From positions 1,213,745 to 1,277,744 of the forward strand of contig CAXIPT010000007.1 in NCBI GenBank assembly GCA_964030475.1: a DNA stretch of 64,000 bases. The letters are read 5' to 3'. Shown piece by piece: positions 21,528 to 31,826 of this stretch. The number at the start of each line of letters is the position of its first letter. The first letter of the stretch is position 1. This DNA comes from Tethya wilhelma (Eukaryota > Porifera > Demospongiae > Tethyida > Tethyidae). The notes beneath the pieces are model-generated. The model worked only from the letters and a program-made list of their open reading frames with translations. It was not told the DNA's origin and did not search any database. The position numbers and the translations under genes are program-made.

Positions 21528-23111
21528 TCATTCTCCTTGACTTGTTTTAGTTCTTGACAACTCTGTCTCCATAGCCTCTTCCTGGACGTCTGTTGGGAGA
21601 ATTGTTGCCACAAGTTCAAGCAGCTCTTGAATCTCCTCCTCTGAAAATCTCTCCTCCACTTCTTCAATCATCTATACATGTCACACATACAATAATATTA
21701 TAATGCAAGATACACACATGAAATGAAATCATCAACACCCTGTCAAGGAGGTATTGGTGAATACGTACGACGTAATACAAGTGTGAACGAATCAAAAGAA
21801 AATTAATCAATTTGGTAACCTCTTACCCAGGGTCTCCCCTTTGACTGTTACTGTAACGGTCATGGGGAGAGAGCCTGGGTATAATATGCATATGAGGCTA
21901 GATTTCAACAGGTACCGTATACCATACAAAGTGCATACTAGTTCTCACCAACTGGATTTCCACATGTGAACTTGGCCTCAAATTCAGTAGCTGCAACTTC
22001 TCAGCCCTGATAAACAAAAAAACGTCACAAATGGTCATAGAATGTCATAAAACATCACACATTTTATTTTTAGTAACAAAACAGCGCTATATATAGTGAC
22101 ACTGTTCCTTTAAAGCATTGACCATTCCCAAGCAACAACTTATATCATACATTCTTACAGGTGGCCAGTTATCAATCCCCGTGCATGTAACAGTAAGCCC
22201 CACTTAAACACACAGAGCCTCATGTCAATAAAGTTCCAAGAACTGAAGCCAACAAGGTGACCCACCTGTTAGTCTCTAAAATTAATGGGTGTGCACATTA
22301 TTCTACAAAAGACAAAGAGTCAGGAATGTAAAACCTTGCATGCACTAACACAATCACCATGGCAACACCTACACACCTAAGAGGATTGCATTGACCACTG
22401 AGGCATAAGCCACTAATGAAATTAATGCAACTCCCATTGCATATACATACATCCATCCAATCAGATCAGAGTATAGAAATATGTACATTGTGTGTTCTGG
22501 AGTAGAAATGACAACTTACTTGGTTAGCTCATATTTGCAGAGCCTTTCTAAGAACTTTTGAAGAACAGCAGGGCTCTATGATAAAATCCACAAAGATAAA
22601 GAATAAGAGGCCATTGCTTAGGGTAACCCAGACTAATTAACGGTAGCAGTGGTCACAAATGACTATAGCTTAATTCCTAACACATCTCTCACCTGATATG
22701 CACAGGGTGTCTTGGAAAGGTACTCAGAGGTCTACAAGATGTGCATATTCAGAAAAGGATCATAATAGTTTAGGACTGTCAGTCTATGTATGCTTACTGT
22801 CGATGAACACATATACCTCATATCGTATAGTAGCAAGATCCTGACTTCGACCATTCGGACGTTTTCCTTTGGATTTTTCTTCGGACTTGGTCAGAACATC
22901 AAACACCTTCACATCACGTATAAAGGAAGCATCCATGAAGCTGGTAGTATCTAGTGATAATAATAGGTGTACTATAGTATGCCATACCTCGAAATTTGAG
23001 ACCATTGCAACATTTTCTTCCACTCTGTAGTATTAGAAATACACACAAAATAATGCTCAAATGTTTACTTGCCGGTACCATAGATATCATAGACAGTACT
23101 TACATCTCCAT
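21528..23111 (-). CDS. CRCP: DNA-directed RNA polymerase III subunit RPC9 (CRCP)
   Basis: Seven small exons: 23111-23104 (ATGGAGAT), 23024-22988, 22906-22817, 22731-22693, 22575-22520, 22006-21949 and 21671-21528. All phases agree. The protein (about 147 residues) follows the family closely: MEIVEENVAMVSNFEVFDVL; LATIRYETSEYLSKTPCAYQ; AEKLQLLNLRPSSHVEIQL; and a final acidic helix, EEVEERFSEEEIQELLELV. CRCP/RPC9 is the Rpb4-like stalk subunit of Pol III, paired with RPC8, and works in transcription initiation in the nucleus. Length matches the family. It is divergent from the NACHT-WD40 gene, with ~91 bp between start codons, so the two probably share a promoter. Its last exon was duplicated to 19.2-19.4 kb. 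Confidence 0.93.
21820..21900. repeat. Short foldback element in CRCP intron
   Basis: aacctcttacccagggtctcccc and the later ggggagagagcctgggta form an imperfect inverted repeat with a ~25 bp loop. Related acctcgtacccag/cctcgttcccaggctcc words occur near 23900, 24822, 25552 and 63086, so this is a small dispersed family. Confidence 0.55.
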
Positions 23112-23202
23112 CCCTCACATCTCACCTACCCTTGCATTGCCACGTGTCCACCCACTCAAAGTGCAAAGTGCAGGTGTCCTTTGCACCCCATTTTTCTATT
23201 TG
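23112..23202. promoter_or_regulatory. Putative bidirectional promoter, CRCP / NACHT-WD40 gene
   Basis: About 91 bp separate the CRCP initiation codon (minus, 23111) and the first in-frame ATG of the NACHT-WD40 gene (plus, 23203). The shared upstream region and 5' UTRs must lie within or overlap this interval. No TATA box is evident. Inference from gene arrangement. Confidence 0.45.
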
Positions 23203-26200
23203 ATGCGCACCAAAGTTGTGTGGAGCGGCAGCTGTAAAAACATGACCTCTTCTACAATATCCGTGTCGGCTACACCCAGCAGAGAAACATCTGGAGTTGG
23301 TATGTAGACATTTTTGAAAAAGTTTTCTTGTGGTTTAAGAAGATTACTTTGATCTTTGTTGCAAAGCTTGCACGAGCCCCGCCCACTTTTTTTTCTCCAA
23401 ATGCAGACAAGAGAGAAGTTCACGACGTCTTGGCGGGTAATCTGTCTCTCAGTAAATATCCTTTGTCGAGAAACATAAGACTCTTTCTATCGTCAGAGTG
23501 GTCAGGTACTGACACACACACAGACCTTATTGTTGTCAGACTCATGGGTACCATTTGAGCTTCCTTATTTTAGATACAATTGGTGAAAAGAAGTATTTGT
23601 TGGAGCATGCAATTCCTAAACTTCGACAGTTCTGTCAAGCTCAAGGCATTCAGTTTTGTGCCATTGACTTCTATTGTGCGTTGCCAAGTCACTGGGACTC
23701 TCCTGATGCTATGGTTCAATTGGAAAGGGAAGGGGTGCTGAAACTGGCACTAGAGGAGATTAAACTGTGTCAGAAAGTCTCAGCTGGATCAAACTTTGTG
23801 GTAAGTTGTTTTGACTCATTCACTGCATATGAAGTATCACTGTGCACAGTCTAGTTGTGATGGGACACAGTGACAATACATACAAGTTCTGCAGCCTCGT
23901 AACCAGGCCTACCCCGTGCGGTTAAATTTAGAATTAAACTGCAGGTAGAATTAAACTGCACGGGGTAGGCCTGGGTACGAGGCTACAAGTTCTGTACAAT
24001 TTGTTAGCTTTAAGTAATCCATGCCAGTTTGAAATTATCTTGTACACATGCCACAGACCCTTCTAGCTCAAAAGTATGGCCACAAGCCACTACACACTGA
24101 AATACCTGAAGAGGACTTTACGCTGCTGGTTGCAGCAATCGAGGATCCGGTAGCCAGAGAGTTGGTACAAGAGTGGTACAAACTGGACTCCAATGCACAG
24201 CCATGTCAGTACGTGTTGCAGTTATCCCAACGCAATCCCAAGAGGTAGGTCAATGATTTAAACATGCATGCACTCCGAATGAAGACTCTGTCTATCAATG
24301 ATCTCAATTCCTAGGGAATCCTGGTTGCCTGTTCACGATTCTCTTTCAAAGACAATCAGAAAAGCAGCAAAGATAGCTCTTGGGAAAAACGTGTCCAAAG
24401 CTCAACACTACATCATGTCAGGTATTATAAAGATACTAGCATGTACATAAATTATAGTGAATGTGCTTTGTAATAAGTGTTCAAATTTAATGGTTTGCTA
24501 TCATTTCTGGCAGCTGTTGAGCAAGAAGTATCGCAGGGCATTTTCAATCTGAAACAGAATCCAAATTTCACATGTTTCTGGATGAAGAGGACTTTCATGG
24601 ACCTATTGGAGCAGAACCCACTCAACGATTCAGCTCTGGTGAGATACTCTGATCTTACTAGTGGGAAAAGAGGCTTGGAGTTTGATTCAGAAACCATGAA
24701 AGCTCTCAATCACCTCAAAGAAGCACGGCTACCAGCCAAATACATTGGGTATGTTTCAATGTATGCATGTATGTATGTATAAAATTGTACATATTCTAAC
24801 TAATAGTCATGACTTTGTATAGCCTCGTTCCCAGGCTCCTCCCTCATGAATATTTCGTACAAAATAAGGAGCTCTTCGTGAAGGAGGACATAAATATGTC
24901 CATAATTTACTTGTTGCTATACATAATATTATGCAATGTAGGCTGGATACTACCAACATCCACGAGTTCTCAATTCAATGGCACAAGAACAAAGGATTGG
25001 ATCCGGTCCAAAACCAAACACACTCTGAATACCTCGACAAACTTGGAGACACTTTTGTCTCCACTCTCTCTGCAAATATTGCCGACACTGCAACCCTCTT
25101 TGACCTGCAAGAGTTTCCCCCTGTCTATCACGAAGTCTTGTGCCATGGGACATATGCCAAAGAGAGGGCTCAGAATTGCTGGGTACGGATTGATTGATGG
25201 ATTCTCTCATTTTTAAACAAAGTTACTCCAGGTTGATTTGGTTTTCCCTCCTTTCAGAACCGACCAGAAATAATCTCTAAGATTGATCAATACATCGTGA
25301 GTAGCACTTCTTGTCAGCCTCTTGTAGTACATGGCTGCTCTGGCAGTGGCAAGACTTGCATTGTGGCTAGTGCAGCTTATCGACTAAGAGAGAAGTATCC
25401 CTTGAAGAACATAATCACTGTTGTGAGATTCTTGGGCACGACTCCCCACTCAACAGACATCAGGAGTACACTGAGGAGTATCTGTGAGCAGGTACATGCA
25501 TGTATGTATGTATGTATGTATGTATGTATGCACATGTAAACATCTATATCTCATTCCCAGGCTCCCTAGCTCACAAAGAGAGGTGCTATTGTTCTCCTTC
25601 TCTCTATTCTTTCTCTTGTGATGGGGGTGGGGAGCCTGGCTCGAGCCATTATCAAACATGCATCTACCTTGATAAAAATTTTCTTCGCCTATGAATGTCT
25701 TCATGCTTTTTATCTTGATGCAATATTTCACAGCTCTCTGCAGTTTATCAAGAAGATCCTGCAAACATCCCCGGTGACTACAAGTCTCTATCAACTCACT
25801 TCACGGCCCTTCTGTCCAAAGCAACGTCAAACAAGCCCATCCTCCTCTTCCTGGATGGTGTGGACCAGCTGTCTTCGAGCGATGGAGCATCTGGGATGTC
25901 ATGGCTGCCGTTGACTCTTCCACCAAATGTGAAGATTGTGCTTTCAACATCTTCAGAAGTTCACTATCGCTGTTATCCAGTACTGCAGAGTCTACTCTAC
26001 AAATACCAAGACTGCTTTGTTGAGGTAGATTTAAATGTGTTTTTATATTATAGCTTAAAAGCTACTGGTAGCGATAATATTCTTTTTTTTTTCTTTTCTT
26101 TTCAGGTTCCCTCATTGACGGTCTCAGAATGTAGAGAGTTTCTGAAACATTCTCTTTCTGTGAAGCAAAGGCAGCTGACGCCCAAACAGGAAGATGTTGC

Positions 26201-26849
26201 GACAAGAGCTTTCCATCAATGTCCTCTTCCCTTGTACCTCCAGTTCCTTCTGAGAGAGATATCCAGTTGGTGCTCTTACTCAACACACACATTCGCTGTG
26301 AATTGCCTACCACCTCCCACACTTGATGGTCAGTAAAATGTGCCCTCTAATTGTAACATTAGTTTCTAATTCTCAGCATAGTGGGACTGAGAATAATGGT
26401 ACTGTATATATATAGCTAGAAATTTACGACGAGTGTAAATTTCACTTTTTTGGTGGATCACAAGTGATCCATGAAAATTTCACCCATGAAAATTCAGTAT
26501 CAATAATATGAAAGCAGGGCTGCTCTATCCTCAAAAATAAAATAGCAAAAAGTTTTACAATCGCCTTTCCATGAAAATATTACCCCTCGAAAATTTCTAG
26601 CTACATGTATATGGTATATTGTTTTCAGTGTGCATTGATCATCAATTTTCATTGATTTGTGCAGGTGTCACTGAAACCTTGTTCAAGAGTTTGGAGGTTA
26701 GATTTGGACAGTCGTTTGTATCTCACACACTTGGTTACATGACTGCTTCTAAACATGGCCTGACTGAGGTGGAAATATTGGACATACTGGCTTGTGATAG
26801 TGAAGTAAGTATAACATCATAAATAGTATATCTTGTACAATGTGTGTAT

Positions 26850-26903
<54 letters not shown>

Positions 26904-29900
26904 AACGTTAATTTCAAACCAACTTTAACTCTCACAGGTGATGGTTGAAATAAACCAACAATGGAAAGGCCGAGATGCAGCAGAAGGAGAGAGTTCTCCA
27001 CTCACTTTCATCCCTCCTCTGCTGTGGTCCCAGTTTTATCACAGTCTCCTGCCATTCCTCGAGCTCAGAATGGGAGCTGGTCACTACCTCGTGTATTGCT
27101 GGTCTCACCGACATATGAGGGAATCTGCTGAAGAGCATTACTTGACACCTGAGACCGTAGCTCACAAAAGATACGAAAAACTTGCTGAATATTTCACTGG
27201 GTCCTGTAGTAAGTGGAGAGAAAAATCTACCAGCACATCAATGAGTGAAGGTAAGAGTTTGGGTACATGTATAACTTTGTCTCTCAATAGCTTTACAATG
27301 TGTATTGCTGATTCTTTTGTTACTGTTCTCTCTCAAGAGTTCTCATTGGATTCAGCTACATGTGTAAGCTCTTCATCAAGCCTGGCTCCTATTGATGACC
27401 AACCATTGATGCTAAACAGCGACCAGCAACTCTACAATGTCCGCAAGTTGGTCGAGCTCCCAAATTGTTTGGCAAAATGCGGTAGAATTGAGCAACTCAG
27501 AAATCTTCTGACAGACTACAGCTGGTTGAAGGCTTGTATTTGTACCATGGCCTGTCCTGAAGTGATTGAGTGCTTCTCAGCTATTCTTCCTGTTGTTCCA
27601 CTTGGAAGGTATAAATACTGTATAGCGGGAAAGTTTTGCGGGGTTTAACATACAACATGCGCATGTACTTATAACTTTTCAACATGTGCAGTTATTCCTT
27701 TCCAACATGTATATAAATGATAGTAAGAGTCAAACATGTCATTTATCTTTTGTAGGGACAATGAAACTGATGTGACTTCACTTGAGGTGAGACTACTCAG
27801 AGACACTCTCAGCCTCTCTGTCAATGCTCTCAACTCCGACACCGGACACCTTCCCATGCAGCTGGTTGGCAGACTCATGCCGTACGTAACCAGCAAAGAT
27901 GGAGGAAACTGGTATAAGAACTTTATTTGTGTCGATCATTGTTTCCTGTTAGGTTTCTTACTTGTATGCACACGTGGTGAGACTTATTATAGCTATTCTT
28001 CATGCATGCGTATGGTCATTGCATGGTTTGATCTTGAATGTGTATAGGGATATGCTGAAAAAGCTGGTTAATTGCTGCTGGAACTTTATAGTGTTCATCA
28101 TTAATTGTTTCATATTAAATTTCTTACATGTATGCACACACATTGATGAAGACATGTATATACTCTATTCTTCATGCACGTACATGTATGATCATTGTTT
28201 GATGTTGAATGTGTATCTATAGGGATATGCTGAAAAAGCTGGTTGTTGCTGCTCTCAAAGATAATTCTTCACCTCTGTCTGCTCTTCAACCTCACTTTCA
28301 CATCCCTGGGGGGCCCCTCCTCGTTACGATGGAGGGACATCGTGATGCTGTATCGGGAATCGACACAGCTTTAACCAAACATGACAAAACGGGAGAACCG
28401 AGTCTTGTCATTGTCACATCATCTTGGGACAAAACCTTGAAATCGTGGGATCTGAAAACCACGGGAGTTTTAAAGACATTTGACGGACACACGGACAAGG
28501 TGCTCTGTGTGGCGCTGACAACAGATGGCCAGTATGCAGCATCTGGATCGTCAGACAAGACAGTTAGGTGAGAGAGTCCTATAATAATAGTTCTATCAAG
28601 CTAGACCCTGTTTCAAATACGAATGGATACTAGAATAATTAAAATAGCTAATCTCAATGTTTATGCAGATATTGGTTTGTGCCAACTGGTGAAGCACTGT
28701 ATACAATGACCGGACACACAGCAGCTGTCAGTGCAGTGGTGGTGACACGTGATGGCTGCAAGACGGTCTCTGGGTCTCTTGACGCTACCATCAAATTTTG
28801 GAACACTGACACTTCAAGCAGGTATGCATACACAATTTGCCAGTGAAGAGTTTCTTAGATGCATTCTCAGAGCTGATTGAGACTGTATCTAAATATCTTA
28901 CTAGCCTTTACAAAGTTTCTTACTATTCCAACTAAAGCAAAATTGTATATAAAATAAATCGCTTTTTCATACGAATTCTTTCAATATTATTGGTCTTCAT
29001 TTATAGTTCTTGTGGAGAACTGATCTTCACTGTGAAGGACATTAGAAGTCCAGTTTGTTCTCTCTCTCTACTTCAACCGCCCAGTCTGGCTGTGGGGTGT
29101 AAGAATGGCAGCGTTTCTGTTATCAATACCGTATCAGCCTCCATTACCAAAGTAACTAACGACAGAGAAGGTGCCATAACTGCTCTCGCTTGTGTAGAAA
29201 TCAGTGGGTAAGTTGAATTAACACACGTTATATACCAGTCTTGACACAATATCTCATAAACCACTCACTTTAATTCTTATTAATTTTTACCCTGTACATA
29301 TTATTGTATATACCTGATATATGTACAGCTGCCTCTATCTAGTGACTGGTTCTGAAAGTGGAGTCTTAAGAGTGAGAGAATGTGACTCCATAGGTAATTG
29401 GCACTGTCTTCATATCCTTGAGAAGTCAAAAGAGGCACTCGAATCTGCGGGTCCTGTTAAAACGATATCGGCTGGTCCAAATGGAAAGATTGTAGCATCG
29501 TTTTCAAACAAGTAAGCCCCTAGAGTTAATCATTAATGTTGGTAATACTACTCCTAATAATTTATAAATCCAATATTAACCTATCAAATATTTATAAGAG
29601 TAATTGTACATACCCAATTTTTTCATTCGTAATGTATAGAACACTGTCAGTGTATGATCTTAAAAGCGGACAGCATCTTTTTGAGCTCATTGGTCATCGT
29701 GGTGTGATATCCTGCTCTAACCTAACAGATGGTGGTAGCCTGGCATTTTCGGGTGCTTCCGATCACTCCATTTACGTATGGGATCTGCTAAGTTCACCAG
29801 TGGTGCAGAGTGCACTCCACCATAGTGGCAATGTGAACACTGTAGCGATCTCTTTGTGTGAAACGTATGGTGTATCAGCGGGTAGTGACGCCACGGTTAA

Positions 29901-31278
29901 GATTTACGATCTGGAGAACATGGATGTTGTGAAGGAGATTAAAACTGATCACAATCGTCCCATCAGTGATGTCCTACTGATGAGAGACACGCGGCATTTT
30001 ATTACTGCTTCTAAAGATGGAACCATTCAAGTTTGGGATGGACAGACAGCACAGCTACAGCGGACATTTCAAGGTCACAATAGCGGAGTGAACTGTCTTG
30101 CTCTTACAGCAGACAGCGAGCTACTCATGTCTGGAGGAGAAGATGGAAAGATCTTCTTCTGGAGCATGAAGACAGGAAAGCATCTCAAGACGTTTGCAAA
30201 TCACACCTCGGCAATCATTGCTGTCCACTTTTCCCAAAATACAACGGCTTATTACATGATATCGGCATCGAGTGATGGCACTCTATGCGTCCGTGATTTC
30301 CACACAGCCAGTGTACTCCTCTCCCAGAAAACCCACCCAGATGGCCTGATGTGTTTGGTCGTCAGCTCAAATGCATCCTTCGTAGCTACAGGATCTAGCG
30401 ATGGCTTGAGTCATATCTTTAGTCTTCCGGAAGGGAAGCTCTTGGGATCGTTAGTTGGACATAGAGGAGCGATTAGGGACGTAAAACTCCTTCGCGATAA
30501 CCTAACATGTTTGACAGCATCTGATGATTGTAGCCTTCGTCTTTGGGACACATCCACTTCAGAGCCGTTGGCTGTTTTTCATACTGATCTGCCGCTACTG
30601 TCGTGTGACATTGGTCTCCGTGGAAATACGATCATTTTTGGTACCACAAGTGGCTGCGTTTCAACTGCCTTGTATCAAACACCTGGAGAGGAGACGACTC
30701 AACAACCGCACCCCATCTTGAAATCGATTCTAGGAGCTGATTCTCGACCGCTTAGTCCACAGAGTACTAAATTTGAACAAGACACACATAGTATTTTGAG
30801 CGCTGGACACTCCATTGAGACTCTACATAGTGATGTGAATGCTCTTCATCTCGCAAATGGTGACACTGACACAAGAGATTCTATGCAGCCAGACAAATCA
30901 GTTCAGATAAAGGATGAAGAAGACAGATTATCAAAGCAACGAGAAAGAGATTCTGCAACATGTGGTGATGAAGGAGAGTCCACTCACTGCGAGCCTATAG
31001 ATGTAGTAGTGAAGATTATTTCTAACCCTCAACAAAACCTATCCTCAAGTAGCCTGGATATTATCGGTACTTCAGATGAAGCTGAACTGAAGAATGAGTT
31101 GATAAGAGAAGATACCGCAAGTGGTGTCCTGTTGAATGGCGATACTCATGGCATCGATGGTGGCCAGTTTGATGAACAAAACCTTAATGAAGATGCCACG
31201 GTAACTTGCTCAAGTACTGAGATAGACAATTTGGCTTCCAGCACTATCCCTAGATCATCTACTTGCAACATTGTGTAG
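23203..31278 (+). CDS. NACHT and WD40-repeat protein (NWD1/NWD2-like)
   Basis: Nineteen exons, all in phase: 23203-23299, 23407-23505, 23574-23800, 24057-24244, 24315-24421, 24514-24748, 24942-25182, 25258-25491, 25734-26024, 26106-26328, 26665-26804, 26938-27250, 27338-27608, 27756-27911, 28223-28567, 28669-28821, 29007-29207, 29329-29511, 29640-31278. A later start at 23242 is possible. Order of domains: an N-terminal DUF4062-like region (IRLFLSSEWSG; AIPKLRQFCQAQGIQFCAID; LLAQKYGHKPL), a NACHT NTPase with Walker A GCSGSGKT and Walker B ILLFLDGVDQL, a helical region, then about ten or more WD40 repeats (GHTDKVLCVALTTDGQYAAS; ASDDCSLRLWDTSTSEPL). A long acidic Ser-rich tail follows. This matches animal NWD1/NWD2/TEP1-related STAND ATPases, which act as cytosolic scaffolds or sensors. 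The exact orthologue and ligand are not determinable here. Confidence 0.88.
23893..23984. mobile_element. Foldback (MITE-like) element with target-site duplication
   Basis: A 27-bp arm starting agcctcgtaaccaggcctac is repeated inverted (one mismatch) at the other end, gcacggggtaggcctgggta to ggct. The 92-bp element is flanked by acaagttctg on both sides, a 10-bp direct repeat consistent with a target-site duplication. It lies in intron 3 of the NACHT-WD40 gene. Confidence 0.8.
25496..25532 (+). repeat. (ATGT)n microsatellite
   Basis: Tetranucleotide run just after a splice donor in the NACHT-WD40 gene. A similar shorter run lies at 24763-24782. Confidence 0.9.
26401..26615. mobile_element. 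MITE-like element with terminal inverted repeats
   Basis: tagctagaaattt at 26413-26425 and its perfect reverse complement at 26591-26603 bound an AT-rich ~190-bp non-coding interior that contains gtggatcacaagtgatccatg, itself palindromic. The element sits in an intron of the NACHT-WD40 gene. Confidence 0.65.
26845..26900 (+). repeat. (TG)n microsatellite
   Basis: Long GT dinucleotide run in an intron of the NACHT-WD40 gene. Confidence 0.95.
27920..28250 (+). repeat. Internal tandem duplication including a decoy exon start
   Basis: About 175 bp are repeated imperfectly. Each copy has gtttcttacttgtatgcacac-like sequence, a cttcatgca/tgatcattg block, ttgaatgtgtat, then an acceptor followed by ggatatgctgaaaaagctgg. 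The first copy puts the acceptor at ~28047, the second at 28222. Only the second leads into the long WD40-coding exon. Confidence 0.75.
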
Positions 31279-31826
31279 GATCTACTGGACTAGTAGTATT
31301 ACAATGTACCTTGCACCATACTGCTTTTACGTATCTCCTGTAACTATATTGTCACTCTGATGCATTCTTTGATAGTTCAGTTTTCTTGCTAAAAATTAGC
31401 AAGATAACTGATATTATAGAGACATCTTTGATATAATTATAGTGGTAATACTACATAAGGCTCAGTGAGCAAGCTATCAAGTTATCCGCACTGATGAAGT
31501 TAAAGTGAATTTCAGTACGTGTACTGTGTACTCACGGTGATAGCTGCATGTGGAGCATTTTAAAATTTATTATAATTGGTACCTTAATATTTCACTATAA
31601 TTATAATTATAATTTATTTAAGATCATAGATCTATGATTGCAAAATTAATGTGACATGCAAGAACTGGAATGTATCTTACCGTATAAGTTCTAATTAAGC
31701 ATTCCGGGAAAAAAAATTAAAATGCTTTCTGGTGCTCGATAATTAGAAACAAACAACAGTTTTGCGGTGTCATCTCGCAAGCAAGTAGAGGCTACGTATG
31801 TCCGGATAATTATCTAAATTCAAATA
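31279..31826. other. AT-rich spacer between NACHT-WD40 gene and fusion gene D
   Basis: About 550 bp with (ataatt)n-like stretches (31570-31620). It holds the 3' UTR of one gene and the promoter of the next. No gene or clear element seen. Confidence 0.45.

Larger units (their letters stand above)
19400..21715 (+). repeat. Tandem segmental duplication, copy 2
   Basis: Second copy of the ~2.3 kb unit at 17075-19398. It holds fusion fragment C and the genuine CRCP last exon. Sequence similarity fades after the cacacatacaata shared by both copies. Confidence 0.85.
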
